From assembly GCF_001373415.1 (NCBI RefSeq), contig NZ_CDSE01000010.1, positions 1 to 64,000 of the forward strand: a DNA stretch of 64,000 nucleotides. The letters are read 5' to 3'. The notes below the pieces were generated by a model. That model did no database searches. It saw nothing but the letters and a program-made list of their open reading frames with translations, and had not been told where the DNA came from. The stretch is from Paenibacillus dakarensis. GTDB taxonomy: Bacteria; Bacillota; Bacilli; Paenibacillales; Paenibacillaceae. Made by a program: the position numbers and the translations under genes. This document shows, piece by piece, positions 52,648 to 62,711 of the stretch. Position 1 is the stretch's first letter. Each line of letters starts with the position of its first letter.

Positions 52648-53443
52648 TACGATACTTATCGGACAGTATTGGGAGACGAATTCGCTCTTCCATAGACTCG
52701 ATCCGCGTACCAAAATTGTAAGTATTGTGCTTCTTATGCTGAGTTTTATATCACTGGAAAGCTTCATTAGTTATACCATCGCAACCTTGTTCGTTGCAGT
52801 CATCATACAGATTTCCAAAATCCCGGTTCGTGTGATGATGGGAGGACTTAAGCCCATCCTGTTTATTTTGCTGTTTACTTTGTTGTATCAAGCTCTATTC
52901 ACTAAAGGGAATGTCGTATGGTCCTGGTCATTCCTTGAAATTACATTAGAAGGGCTGAAGTCCGGGCTGCGTCTGGTTTGGCGAATCATATTATTGATAT
53001 TGCTGGCATCGCTATTAACATATACGACGAAACCATTAGACCTGGCCCACGGTTTAGAAAAACTGTTATCACCGTTAACCAAGCTGCATATCCCTGTGGA
53101 GCAATTCTCGTTAATGATTGTGATCGCAATCCGCTTTATTCCAACCATTCTGCAGGAACTGGATCGCATTCTGCTGGCACAAAGAGCCAGGGGCTACGAT
53201 ATTAAGGCCTTCAGTGCTCCTAAACGGATTTTTGCATATATCCCCATTCTCGTTCCGCTGTTATTTACGATTATTGGACGAGCCGAGCAGTTATCTTTTG
53301 CCGTAGAAGCACGAGCTTATGGGAAGGGAAAAGGGAGAACGTCCTACAAGACATTGAAATTTCAGGCAGTAGACTACCAAGCAGGCGTAGTTGTCATGTT
53401 GATGACGGTCATGCTGTTTGTAGTAACAATCGTAAGCGACTAG
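52640..53443 (+). CDS. ecfT: ECF transporter transmembrane subunit T
   Basis: The 267-residue membrane scaffold couples the ATPases to S components. It has five or six helices and the two Ala-Arg-Gly-type coupling helices AQRARGYD and EARAYGKG. Its start lies eight bases inside the end of ecfA2. No terminator is obvious before the ABC-F gene. Confidence 0.9.
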   Translation: MNNTILIGQYWETNSLFHRLDPRTKIVSIVLLMLSFISLESFISYTIATLFVAVIIQISKIPVRVMMGGLKPILFILLFTLLYQALFTKGNVVWSWSFLEITLEGLKSGLRLVWRIILLILLASLLTYTTKPLDLAHGLEKLLSPLTKLHIPVEQFSLMIVIAIRFIPTILQELDRILLAQRARGYDIKAFSAPKRIFAYIPILVPLLFTIIGRAEQLSFAVEARAYGKGKGRTSYKTLKFQAVDYQAGVVVMLMTVMLFVVTIVSD

Positions 53444-53556
53444 GGGATCGTCATCCGCACTTCCTTATTTCGATAAACAATTCTTTAAGGAAGATTGAAA
53501 TTTCACCTTTTTCATGCCTATAATAGATCGATAAAATTAGAAAAAGGTGTCTAATA

Positions 53557-55113
53557 ATGAGCATATTAAACGTTGAAGGGTTAAGTCATGGTTTTGGAGA
53601 TCGCGCGATCTTCAAAGATGTTTCTTTCAGACTGCTAAAAGGCGAGCATATCGGACTCATTGGTGCCAATGGTGAAGGTAAATCCACTTTCATGAACATT
53701 GTTACCAATAAGCTCCAGCCTGATGAGGGCAAGGTGGAATGGTCCAAACGGGTTCGTGTCGGTTATTTGGATCAACATGCGGTGTTGACCAAAGGAATGA
53801 CAATACTGGATGTGCTGCGGAGTGCATTCCAATACCTGTTCGATCTTGAGAACGAAATGAATGAGATGTATAACAAGATGGGCGAGGTGTCCCCTGAAGA
53901 GTTGGAGAAGCTGCTTGAAGAGGTTGGTACGATTCAGGATACGCTGACGAATCAGGACTTCTATATGATTGATGCGAAGGTGCAGGAAACGGCACGCGGA
54001 CTGGGTATTACAGACATTGGTCTGGATCGTGACGTGAATGACCTTAGCGGCGGACAACGTACCAAGATTTTGCTGGCCAAGCTGCTGCTCGAGAAACCGG
54101 ATATTTTGCTGCTGGACGAGCCTACCAACTATCTGGATGAACAGCATATTGAATGGCTTAAGCGTTATCTGCAGGAATACGAGAATGCATTCATCTTAAT
54201 CTCGCACGATATTCCGTTCCTGAACAGCGTAATCAACCTGATTTATCATATGGAAAATCAAAAGCTGACCCGTTATGTCGGTGACTATGATCAATTCCAG
54301 CAGGTTTATGAGATGAAGAAGCAGCAGCTGGAATCGGCGTACAATCGCCAGCAGCAGGAAATCGCAGAGCTGAAGGATTTTGTTGCCCGCAATAAAGCAA
54401 GCGTAGCTACCCGGAATATGGCGATGTCCAGACAGAAGAAGCTCGACAAGATGGAAGTCATTGAGCTTTCCAAGGAGAAGCCGAAGCCGCAGTTTAACTT
54501 CAAGGAAGGCAAGACCGCCGGCAAGGATATATTCGAAACGAAAAATCTGGTCATCGGCTACGACAGCCCTCTCTCCAGACCGCTGGATCTGCGGATGGAG
54601 CGCGGTCAGAAGATTGCGCTTGTGGGTGCGAACGGCATCGGGAAAACAACACTGCTTCGCAGTATTTTAGGGGAGATTCCAGCCTTGTCCGGTTCCGTGG
54701 AGCTTGGATACAATCTGGAGATCGGATATTTCGAGCAGGAAATGAAGGAAGGCAATTACAATACTTGTATTGAAGAAATATGGGAGACGTTCCCATCACT
54801 GAGTCAGTTCGAGGTACGTGCTGCTCTGGCGAAGTGTGGTCTCACAACGAAGCATATTGAGAGCAAAATCGCTGTACTCAGCGGGGGAGAAAAAGCCAAG
54901 GTTCGGTTGTGCAAGCTCATTAACAGTGAAACCAATCTGCTTGTGCTCGATGAGCCGACGAACCACCTGGATGTCGATGCGAAGGACGAATTGAAACGTG
55001 CGTTAAAAGCGTACAAAGGCAGCATTCTGATGATTTCGCATGAACCTGAATTCTACAATGATATTGCAACGGATATTTGGAATTGTGAATCCTGGACAAC
55101 GAAAGTATTCTAG
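53557..55113 (+). CDS. ABC-F family ATPase
   Basis: The 518-residue soluble protein has two ABC cassettes (Walker A GANGEGKST and GANGIGKTT; signatures LSGGQRTK and LSGGEKAK; Walker B ILLLDEPTNYLD and LLVLDEPTNHLD) joined by a helical linker rich in Gln and Lys (about 255-310). Like all ABC-F proteins it lacks membrane segments and acts on the ribosome. The layout resembles the YkpA/YbiT group. Whether it protects from antibiotics is unknown. AAAAGGTG precedes the ATG. Confidence 0.92.
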   Translation: MSILNVEGLSHGFGDRAIFKDVSFRLLKGEHIGLIGANGEGKSTFMNIVTNKLQPDEGKVEWSKRVRVGYLDQHAVLTKGMTILDVLRSAFQYLFDLENEMNEMYNKMGEVSPEELEKLLEEVGTIQDTLTNQDFYMIDAKVQETARGLGITDIGLDRDVNDLSGGQRTKILLAKLLLEKPDILLLDEPTNYLDEQHIEWLKRYLQEYENAFILISHDIPFLNSVINLIYHMENQKLTRYVGDYDQFQQVYEMKKQQLESAYNRQQQEIAELKDFVARNKASVATRNMAMSRQKKLDKMEVIELSKEKPKPQFNFKEGKTAGKDIFETKNLVIGYDSPLSRPLDLRMERGQKIALVGANGIGKTTLLRSILGEIPALSGSVELGYNLEIGYFEQEMKEGNYNTCIEEIWETFPSLSQFEVRAALAKCGLTTKHIESKIAVLSGGEKAKVRLCKLINSETNLLVLDEPTNHLDVDAKDELKRALKAYKGSILMISHEPEFYNDIATDIWNCESWTTKVF

Positions 55114-55138
55114 GGGACACGAACAATAGTACAGCTTA

Positions 55139-55168
55139 AGGCCGCAGCGATGCGGTCTTTTTTTTTGC
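55139..55168 (+). terminator. Rho-independent terminator
   Basis: GGCCGC (55140-55145) pairs with GCGGTC (55152-55157), followed by nine Ts. Confidence 0.82.
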
Positions 55169-55314
55169 TGCCATTTATGGGTGACCACCGCTCGGTAGGG
55201 TACTCATTTTCGGGGATTTACAATTTGCATGAATATTTTCCTGAAAAAGTTTGGGTGATTTCAACCTTTTATGTTCAAAATTGGGTACATATTCTTAAGC
55301 GACAGGCTAGGCTG

Positions 55315-55326
55315 CTTGTATACATC
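55315..55326. promoter_or_regulatory. Candidate TreR operator upstream of treC
   Basis: TGTATACA (55317-55324) is a perfect palindrome lying 25 bases before the treC start. TreR of B. subtilis binds a closely similar TTGTATATACAA type site. No treR is in the window. Confidence 0.45.
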
Positions 55327-55349
55327 ATGGTGAGGAGGGTGAGCATTTT

Positions 55350-57071
55350 ATGGAATCAAACAGAAAACGGACATCGGATTGGTGGCGGACCTCTACGGTC
55401 TATCAGGTTTACCCGAAGAGCTTTAAAGATACAACAGGGCGGGGCACGGGAGATATTCGTGGACTTATTGAAAAGCTTGATTATATAAAAAACCTGGGAA
55501 TCGATATTGTATGGCTCCAGCCCGTTTATGTATCTCCGCAAAATGATAACGGTTATGATGTTGCTGATTATTATAATATTGACCCGGCGTTCGGGACGAT
55601 GGAGGACTTTGACGAGCTTGTTCATCAGCTCAAGAAGAGGGACATGTACCTTATGATCGATATTGTCGTCAATCACTCCTCAACAGAGCACCGCTGGTTC
55701 AAGGAAGCCAGGTCGTCGCGGGATAATCCGTATCGTGATTATTATATCTGGAGAGATCCTGCAGAGGATGGAGGGCCGCCTAACAACTGGCAGTCTAAAT
55801 TCGGTGGTTCTGCATGGCAGTACGATGAAGGAACAGGACAGTATTTTCTAACGCTGTTCGACAAGACCCAAGCTGACTTGAATTGGGAGAATGAAAAGGT
55901 AAGAGAGGAAGTTGTTAAGCTGCTGACATTCTGGGCGGAAAAAGGTGTAGACGGATTCCGTTTGGATGTCATTAATCTGATATCCAAGGATCAGGATTTT
56001 CCGGATGATGACGGAACGGTACCGCCCGGAGACGGACGTCGGTTCTATACCGATGGGCCACGCGTACATGAATATGTGAAAGAGCTAAATGAAAAAGTGT
56101 TTACCCCGTTCAATTTAGTTACCGTTGGTGAAATGTCTTCGACGACATTGGAGCATTGCATACGTTATTCGAATCCACAGGAAAAAGAGTTCTCCATGAC
56201 CTTCAACTTTCATCACTTGAAAGTAGATTATTTAAACGGTCAGAAATGGGAGCTTAAGCCCTATGACTTTGAGGAATTAAAAAGCGTGCTTTCCGAGTGG
56301 CAGACCGGGATGCAGAAGGGCGGCGGCTGGAATGCACTATTCTGGAATAATCATGATCAGCCGCATGCGCTTACCCGGTTTACAGACGACGGAGAATATC
56401 GGGAGGAAAGTGCCAAAATGCTCGCGACTACGCTCCATGGATTACAAGGCACCCCCTATGTCTATCAGGGAGAGGAAATCGGAATGCCCGATCCCAAGTG
56501 GAACGACATTTCAGAATATAGGGACATTGAAACACTCAATATGTACAAAATTCTTATAGAGAATGGAAAGACACCCGAGGAAGCTGCCCATATCGTAAGT
56601 GTACGATCCCGGGATAACTCGCGGCTGCCTATGCTGTGGGATGATAGTGATCAGGCTGGATTTACAACAGGTGAACCCTGGATTAAGATTGACGAGCGTT
56701 ACCTTGTCATTAATGCAAAGGCGCAGACTGAAGATCCCGATTCGATCTATCATCATTATCGTAAACTGATTGAACTCCGTAAAAAGCTTCCCATCCTGAT
56801 ACATGGTCAATATATACGTCTGGATGACAAACATCCTCATGTGTATGCCTATGCCAGGGTAACTTCAGAAGAAATGCTCATTGTTGTTTCCAATTTCAGC
56901 AGGGAAGAAGCATTGTTCAATTTCCCTCAGGAAATTTCCGCACGTCTTCATCATGCACGGTCAACTGAGCTCCTTATAAGTAATATGGAAGATAATTTGG
57001 TGCTATCTCCTTCGGTAAGAATTCAGCCCTTTGGATCATACATGTGGCTGATTCAAGATGATAAAGAATAA
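55350..57071 (+). CDS. treC: Alpha,alpha-phosphotrehalase (trehalose-6-phosphate hydrolase)
   Basis: The 573-residue GH13 enzyme splits trehalose-6-phosphate to glucose and glucose-6-phosphate. It has VYQVYPKSFKDTTGRGTGD, the catalytic Asp in GVDGFRLDVINL, Glu in VTVGEMSS and the third Asp in FWNNHDQPHALT. Length and order match TreA/TreC. GAGGAGG lies just upstream of ATG 55350. It is cotranscribed with the PTS gene 33 bases downstream. Confidence 0.92.
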   Translation: MESNRKRTSDWWRTSTVYQVYPKSFKDTTGRGTGDIRGLIEKLDYIKNLGIDIVWLQPVYVSPQNDNGYDVADYYNIDPAFGTMEDFDELVHQLKKRDMYLMIDIVVNHSSTEHRWFKEARSSRDNPYRDYYIWRDPAEDGGPPNNWQSKFGGSAWQYDEGTGQYFLTLFDKTQADLNWENEKVREEVVKLLTFWAEKGVDGFRLDVINLISKDQDFPDDDGTVPPGDGRRFYTDGPRVHEYVKELNEKVFTPFNLVTVGEMSSTTLEHCIRYSNPQEKEFSMTFNFHHLKVDYLNGQKWELKPYDFEELKSVLSEWQTGMQKGGGWNALFWNNHDQPHALTRFTDDGEYREESAKMLATTLHGLQGTPYVYQGEEIGMPDPKWNDISEYRDIETLNMYKILIENGKTPEEAAHIVSVRSRDNSRLPMLWDDSDQAGFTTGEPWIKIDERYLVINAKAQTEDPDSIYHHYRKLIELRKKLPILIHGQYIRLDDKHPHVYAYARVTSEEMLIVVSNFSREEALFNFPQEISARLHHARSTELLISNMEDNLVLSPSVRIQPFGSYMWLIQDDKE

Positions 57072-57104
57072 CCAATTAAACCTCTTAAGGCAGGAGTGAT
57101 GAGT

Positions 57105-59138
57105 ATGGCAAACGTTGACCGCAAGAATGTGGAGCGGATTATTGAAGCCATCGGCGGTAAAGACAACATCGAGGCAGCTTCACACTGTGTAACCCGGTTG
57201 AGGTTTTCTCTAGTGGACGAAGAACGTGTCGACACCAAGGCACTGGATGCCAATGATTTAGTAAAAGGGCACTTTTCTTCACAAGGCCAATTCCAGGTGA
57301 TCATCGGTCCCGGTCTGGTTGACCAGGTTTACAACGAAATGATTGCCATTACGGGCGGAGCGAGAGCAACGAAAGATGAAGTTAAATCGCTTGCCAGTAA
57401 AAAACAAAACCCGCTCCAGCGGGCGATAAAGACGCTTGCGGATATTTTTATTCCCATTTTGCCTGCTATCGTTATGGCTGGTCTTCTGCTTGGAATTAAC
57501 AATATTTTAACGGGTAAAGACATCTTTTTCGATAGTCAATCCCTAATAGAAGTATATCCACAGTGGGCGGATGTAGCATCCATTATAAATCTGATTGCCA
57601 GCACCGCTTTTGCCTTTCTCCCTGTCCTGATCGGATGGTCCGCCGTGCGTCAATTTGGGGGAAATCCGCTGCTCGGGATTGTGCTTGGCTTGATTCTCGT
57701 AAATCCGGAGCTGTTAAGCGCATATCAATATGCTAACGCCAAGCTGGAGGGCACCGTTCCCATCTGGAATTTATTCGGCCTGGAAGTGGAGAAAATCGGG
57801 TATCAAGGCCAGGTGCTGCCTGTGCTGGTATCCGCATATATACTCGCAAAGATCGAGAAATATCTGAATAAACATGTGCATGATTCAATGAAGCTGCTGG
57901 TTGTAGCTCCTGTTGCGCTGTTAGTGACCGGATTTCTTGCATTTATTGTGGTTGGACCGATTACATTCATGATTGGTAATGCTCTTACTTCCGGGCTTGT
58001 CAGCATCTTTGACTCTTTTGCCGCGCTTGGCGGATTAGTCTATGGAGGACTTTATGCACTTCTTGTAATAACGGGCATGCACCATACATTTCTTGCGGTG
58101 GATATTCAGCTCATTGGCAGTGAGGGAGGAACCTTCCTGTGGCCTATGCTTGCTCTTTCTAATATTGCACAGGGTGCGGCAGCGCTTGCTATGCTGTTTA
58201 TCCTGAGAGAGCAGAAGGCGAAAGGGCTTGCAGTAACTTCATCGATTTCAGCATTTTTAGGGGTTACGGAGCCAGCGATCTTTGGTGTAAATATTCGTCA
58301 TAGGTATCCTTTTATATTCGGAATGATCGGCTCAGGAATTGCAGGTGTGCTATTAGCTTTGAACAACGTCCTGGCTTCTTCTATTGGCGTAGGAGGGATA
58401 CCGGGGTTCTTGTCTATCTTTCCAAATCAATGGGGAGTCTTTTTCATAGGTATGGCGATCGTGTTGGTCATTCCTTTTGCCGGAACCTTATTGTATGGCA
58501 GATATCAGATGACCAGAACAGCCGGAAAATCCGGTGCCTACACAACCATGGGGACGGCTGCGGATGAACAGGCTGCAAGTGCAAGTATGGATTGTGATTT
58601 GGACGAGGCAAGAGCTGAACTGGAAGAGGATTCAATTTTGCTCGGGGTTATGCCTGGAGAAGAAGTGATCGAAATTGACTCTCCGATGGATGGAAGAATT
58701 GTGCCTTTAACCGAAGTCCCTGATCCTGCCTTCTCGGGAAAACAAATGGGCGAAGGGGTAGCTATCATTCCTGCAGAGGGAAAAGTATACGCTCCTTTTG
58801 ACGGAACGGTAGAGCATCTTATTAAGAAGAGCAAACATGCCATCATCCTGTCGGATCGAAATGGTATTCAATTATTGATCCATGTTGGTATAGACACGGT
58901 CTCCTTAAAAGGGGAAGGGTTTACGGCTCATGTTGAGACAGGAGATGATGTGAAGAAGGGACAACTCCTACTTGAATTTAACAAAGATCTCATAGAACAG
59001 GCCGGGCTGTCTGTTATGACGCCTATCCTTATACCGGATGGTCAAGAACGAGTACAGGCGGTAAAGGAATACGAAGGCGAAGTTGCGCATGGTGTAGGTC
59101 CAGTTCTACAGGTTACCATCAATGTAAATGCATCATGA
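57105..59138 (+). CDS. treP: Trehalose PTS transporter, fused EIIB-EIIC-EIIA
   Basis: The 677-residue protein transports and phosphorylates trehalose. Residues about 1-85 are EIIB with the phosphorylated Cys in ASHCVTRLRF, about 110-460 is the membrane EIIC, and about 510-660 is a complete glucose-type EIIA with its two histidines in SKHAIIL and LLIHVGIDTV. B. subtilis TreP lacks EIIA, so this is a self-contained form. ATG 57105 is chosen because AGGAG (57092-57096) is eight bases upstream. The operon is treC-treP; the regulator is elsewhere. Confidence 0.92.
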   Translation: MANVDRKNVERIIEAIGGKDNIEAASHCVTRLRFSLVDEERVDTKALDANDLVKGHFSSQGQFQVIIGPGLVDQVYNEMIAITGGARATKDEVKSLASKKQNPLQRAIKTLADIFIPILPAIVMAGLLLGINNILTGKDIFFDSQSLIEVYPQWADVASIINLIASTAFAFLPVLIGWSAVRQFGGNPLLGIVLGLILVNPELLSAYQYANAKLEGTVPIWNLFGLEVEKIGYQGQVLPVLVSAYILAKIEKYLNKHVHDSMKLLVVAPVALLVTGFLAFIVVGPITFMIGNALTSGLVSIFDSFAALGGLVYGGLYALLVITGMHHTFLAVDIQLIGSEGGTFLWPMLALSNIAQGAAALAMLFILREQKAKGLAVTSSISAFLGVTEPAIFGVNIRHRYPFIFGMIGSGIAGVLLALNNVLASSIGVGGIPGFLSIFPNQWGVFFIGMAIVLVIPFAGTLLYGRYQMTRTAGKSGAYTTMGTAADEQAASASMDCDLDEARAELEEDSILLGVMPGEEVIEIDSPMDGRIVPLTEVPDPAFSGKQMGEGVAIIPAEGKVYAPFDGTVEHLIKKSKHAIILSDRNGIQLLIHVGIDTVSLKGEGFTAHVETGDDVKKGQLLLEFNKDLIEQAGLSVMTPILIPDGQERVQAVKEYEGEVAHGVGPVLQVTINVNAS

Positions 59139-59154
59139 TATGTTATTTAATTCG

Positions 59155-59187
59155 TAAAAAAACCGCTATTCATAGCGGTTTTTTTAC
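59155..59187. terminator. Bidirectional terminator
   Basis: AAAAAAACCGCTA (59155-59167) pairs with TAGCGGTTTTTTT (59173-59185). Confidence 0.9.
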
Positions 59188-59194
59188 TTGGATT

Positions 59195-59698
59195 TTATGA
59201 TTGGGCATAAGCCTCATCTGCACGTGAACCTTTAACGAATTTGCTAAACAGTGTACGCATTAAGGGTCCAATTACGATGAGTTGGAGTGGCAGTGCAAAT
59301 ACATAATTTTTCATCACAATGGTGAAGTAACTCTTAAGCAGGGATTCCCCAGCTAATCCATTAGACCGGTAAGAAGACAATAAACCGTAGACGGACATAC
59401 ATAGGACCATTCCAGTCACCATACAAAAAGCAAGCGATACAATGAACATAACTTTCTTAGACTTATCAAAGGGTAAAGACATTACTGCTTTTTTAGCCAG
59501 TGGCCCAACAATAAAGGATTCCAATATGAATGCAATGATAAAGCCTATAACATATTGCATCATTAATATGATCCAAGTCATTTTTCCAATCAAGTCATTG
59601 GTTATGAGGTTGTAGGTAGTCATGAAAATCACCATCCCTGTACACATCATTAATCCAAAATAAAGTTCTTCTTTCTTCGTTGTCGGCAAATTTCTCAT
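59195..59698 (-). CDS. DUF2798-type membrane protein
   Basis: A 167-residue membrane protein with four hydrophobic segments forming two repeats: FGLMMCTGMVIFMTTYNL and VSLAFCMVTGMVLCMSVYG, each followed by a second helix. The start RNLPTTKKEELYFG is the typical DUF2798 opening. The function is unknown. AGAGG precedes the ATG on the minus strand. It is monocistronic, convergent with treP and divergent from the next gene. Confidence 0.8.
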   Translation of the reverse strand: MRNLPTTKKEELYFGLMMCTGMVIFMTTYNLITNDLIGKMTWIILMMQYVIGFIIAFILESFIVGPLAKKAVMSLPFDKSKKVMFIVSLAFCMVTGMVLCMSVYGLLSSYRSNGLAGESLLKSYFTIVMKNYVFALPLQLIVIGPLMRTLFSKFVKGSRADEAYAQS

Positions 59699-59880
59699 CC
59701 TCTCTTAAGTTACCTTTGCAATTATATAGATCGTAAAGTCGATTACATAAGTGAACATTATGTGAACATGTTATTATGGAGTTGAATTTCTCATCTAAAT
59801 CATCCGGAAAAAGTAACGATAACACTCACTAGCCACATTCGTTATAATGATAGGAGTGATTTAAGAAAGGGATGTCATTG

Positions 59881-61011
59881 ATGAAGAAAGTCATCGTCGT
59901 AGGATTAGGAATTGTTGGGGCATCCACCGCCTACCAATTAGCAAGATTGGGTGCTGAAGTCCTGATCATAGACCGTAAAGATATAGGACAGGCAACGGAT
60001 GCGGCGGCAGGCATTATATGTCCGTGGTTATCACAAAGACGGAATCAAGCCTGGTACCGGCTTGCCAAAGCAGGTGCGCGTTATTACCCTGAATTAATAA
60101 ATGAACTCAAGAGCGAGGGGGAAACCGATACAGGATATGCTCGGGTAGGTGCTCTCAGTATTCATGAGGATCAAGATAAAATCAAAAAGATGGAGGAGCG
60201 GGCGCTGCTGCGTAGAGCAGATGCTCCGGAAATCGGTGACATAACTTTGCTTGATGAGCAAGGTACACATCAGAGGTTCCCTCTATTAGCAGAAGGATAT
60301 AACTCGGTACACATTAGCGGTGCGGCTCGTGTAGATGGACGTGCCTTGAGAGATGCACTGCTTCGATCAGCACAACGAAACGGCGCCACTCTGGTAACCG
60401 GAGAGGCCAAACTTCAGTTCCAGTCCAGCCGTGTTACTGGAGTAACTGTCGGCTTAGAGAGCTTCACTGCTGACGAGGTTATCGTATGCGCAGGTGCATG
60501 GGCCAACCAGATATTGCAGCCGCTGGGTATACATTTTAAAGTGACTTATCAGAAGGCACAAATCTTGCATTTAAAGATCGAGGATCAGGAGCAAGACACG
60601 GCCTCATGGCCTGTTGTCATCCCGCCGACGGATCAATATCTGCTCGCATTCGACAATCAGAAGATCATTATTGGAGCAACTCACGAGAATGATGTTGAAG
60701 GTTACGATACGAGAGTAACCGCGGGAGGCATTCAGGAAGTATTGAATAAAGGGCTGGAAATAGCTCCAGGTTTAGCGGATAGCACGTTTCAGGAGGTAAG
60801 AGTCGGCTTCCGTCCGTTTACTCCCGGTTTTCTTCCGGTCCTGGGTGCAGTACCAGGCTGGGAAGGTCTTCTGACTGCTAATGGTCTGGGAGCTTCAGGT
60901 TTAACGATGGGACCCTTCATTGGAAGTCAATTAGCAAAGCTGGCATTAGGTTTAGAGCTTGATATTGATCTAAGTGATTATGGTGTTAACAAAGCAATGG
61001 TGGAGGAATGA
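59881..61011 (+). CDS. FAD-dependent oxidoreductase, DAO (D-amino acid/glycine oxidase-like) family
   Basis: The 376-residue protein binds FAD through VGLGIVGASTAYQLARLGAE near the N-terminus and belongs to the DAO superfamily, which oxidises amino acids or sarcosine-like amines. Other landmarks are ATDAAAGIICPWLSQRR, a mid-protein EVIVCAGAWANQIL, and the C-terminal LLTANGLGASGLTMGP FAD-contact loop. ATG 59881 is chosen over 59872 because AGAAAGGG lies ten bases upstream. The substrate is unknown; DadA-like or glycine oxidase-like roles are possible. Confidence 0.87.
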   Translation: MKKVIVVGLGIVGASTAYQLARLGAEVLIIDRKDIGQATDAAAGIICPWLSQRRNQAWYRLAKAGARYYPELINELKSEGETDTGYARVGALSIHEDQDKIKKMEERALLRRADAPEIGDITLLDEQGTHQRFPLLAEGYNSVHISGAARVDGRALRDALLRSAQRNGATLVTGEAKLQFQSSRVTGVTVGLESFTADEVIVCAGAWANQILQPLGIHFKVTYQKAQILHLKIEDQEQDTASWPVVIPPTDQYLLAFDNQKIIIGATHENDVEGYDTRVTAGGIQEVLNKGLEIAPGLADSTFQEVRVGFRPFTPGFLPVLGAVPGWEGLLTANGLGASGLTMGPFIGSQLAKLALGLELDIDLSDYGVNKAMVEE

Positions 61012-61027
61012 ACCTTCTCCGTTTCAG

Positions 61028-61052
61028 GACCGCGACCATCGCGGTTCTTTTT
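61028..61052 (+). terminator. Rho-independent terminator
   Basis: ACCGCGA (61029-61035) pairs with TCGCGGT (61039-61045), followed by Ts. Confidence 0.82.
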
Positions 61053-61229
61053 AATAAAATCTATAATATTCTATATATAAGTAGAGTATAAATATTTAAG
61101 AGGATGACCAAGCTAGCAAAAATATGAATGATGAAATAATTACCTGGACACAATTTTACTAGTTGGGAAGCGCTATCAGCCAGTATACTAAAACATAAAT
61201 GAGAATTACATAAGAGAAGGAGGACATGA

Positions 61230-62372
61230 ATGGAACAACCTCGCATTTGGCCAGATCGGTTTAGGCGATTTTTTCTTAACAACAAGTTTGTGCTTCTGTT
61301 ATTAATAATGCTGCTAGCGGGACTTAATATCTTCGTTCTGAGCAAAATTTCATTTGTTCTGTACCCGGTAGGAGTCCTGATTAAAACCATCGTATTACCG
61401 ATCATCTTGTCCGGAATTTTGTATTATCTATTAAATCCCATTGTAGACGTGATGGAGAAAAGAAAAATCAAGCGCGGATGGTCCATCTTGATTCTATACT
61501 TGGCTATTGCAGGCATTCTGACAGTTGTCGTGCTTGCTGTCATTCCTGTTATCCGGACCCAGATCACGAGCCTGATTGACAATTTACCGAGATACAGTGA
61601 AAATGTCAGGCTGCAATTTGAAGAACTAACCGGCAGCCAATTATTCGGCCAGATTCAGGAGGCACTGAGTGTCAACTCTCAAGAGTGGTGGAGTACAGTT
61701 TCCAAAAAAGCTTCAGATATTCTGAACCAAACCTGGTCCAAGGTAGGAGGCTTCCTGGGTGCGTTCACCGAGATTTTGTTATCGATTGTGACTGTGCCTT
61801 TTGTTCTGTTTTATATGCTGAAGGATGGGAAAAAGCTTCCGCAAAAGATTCTGTCTTTCCTGCCAACCAAAAGTCGTTCCGGCATCCTGCATGTACTTCA
61901 TGATATTAATCATCAGATCAGCTCATTTATCCGTGGTCAGATTATCGTCAGCTTTTGTATAGGCATCCTGCTCTATATCGGCTATATGATTATCGGATTG
62001 GATTATGCGCTAGTTCTTGCAATTATTGCCTCATTCACAAGCGTTGTCCCTTATTTGGGTCCCGCGATTGCAATTACTCCTGCACTTATAGTGGCTCTGG
62101 TCACCTCACCGGTTATGCTGCTGAAGATGATTGCTGTGTGGACGATTGTACAGTTAATTGAGGGCAAATTTATATCTCCGCAAATCATGGGTAAAACGCT
62201 TAAAATTCATCCAATCACAATAATCTTTGTTATTCTGACATCAGGCAATCTGTTTGGCGTGGTTGGTGTACTGCTTGCTGTTCCGGGTTATGCGGTTCTC
62301 AAAGTATGTATATCCCACATGTTTGAATGGTTTAAAGATACTTCCGGATTATATGATCCGCCAGGTAATTAA
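61230..62372 (+). CDS. AI-2E family transporter (YdbI/YtvI-like)
   Basis: The 380-residue membrane protein has about eight helices and the family blocks [55 protein letters not shown] and [17 protein letters not shown]. Members export or take up small compounds (some act as Na+/H+ or quorum-signal exporters) and substrates are mostly unproven. GAAGGAGG precedes the ATG. It lies alone between a terminator and a 340-base gap. Confidence 0.85.
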   Translation: MEQPRIWPDRFRRFFLNNKFVLLLLIMLLAGLNIFVLSKISFVLYPVGVLIKTIVLPIILSGILYYLLNPIVDVMEKRKIKRGWSILILYLAIAGILTVVVLAVIPVIRTQITSLIDNLPRYSENVRLQFEELTGSQLFGQIQEALSVNSQEWWSTVSKKASDILNQTWSKVGGFLGAFTEILLSIVTVPFVLFYMLKDGKKLPQKILSFLPTKSRSGILHVLHDINHQISSFIRGQIIVSFCIGILLYIGYMIIGLDYALVLAIIASFTSVVPYLGPAIAITPALIVALVTSPVMLLKMIAVWTIVQLIEGKFISPQIMGKTLKIHPITIIFVILTSGNLFGVVGVLLAVPGYAVLKVCISHMFEWFKDTSGLYDPPGN

Positions 62373-62400
62373 TGAATAAATATAATACGGTCTGAATGCC

Positions 62401-62443
62401 GAACCCTCGCCTGAGCAGCAAGTTTGCTGAAAAGCGAGGGTTC
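62401..62443 (+). other. Strong hairpin after the AI-2E gene
   Basis: GAACCCTCGC (62401-62410) pairs with GCGAGGGTTC (62434-62443), with CAGCAA/TTGCTG inside. It has no T tail. It may mark a transcript end or an RNA structure. Confidence 0.5.
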
Positions 62444-62547
62444 ACTGCTATAAGGGAAACTATACCGACTTGCCTCTGAATGAATGCCTGAGACCGCTAA
62501 TGAGCACAGTCCAGGGCTGACCGTTATGAATCGTTAATTACAAATCG

Positions 62548-62608
62548 AAACCTTCAAGACTGTCATTCATATCTTCAGATATGATTGCAGCTGCTTGAAG
62601 GTTTTTTT
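62548..62608 (+). terminator. Rho-independent terminator in the gap before the catalase
   Basis: AAACCTTCAAG (62548-62558) pairs with CTTGAAGGTTT (62594-62604), followed by Ts; ATATCT/AGATAT pair in the loop. The gap 62373-62711 otherwise holds no gene I can support. Confidence 0.7.
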
Positions 62609-62711
62609 GGTGCTAACTGGAGCGAAGTTTTTGAGAAAGATGAGTAAAATTTAAGGGATTTGTTTAAGTAAGAGTCAGGAACCATAATATAAATATAGGA
62701 GGAATCGACGA

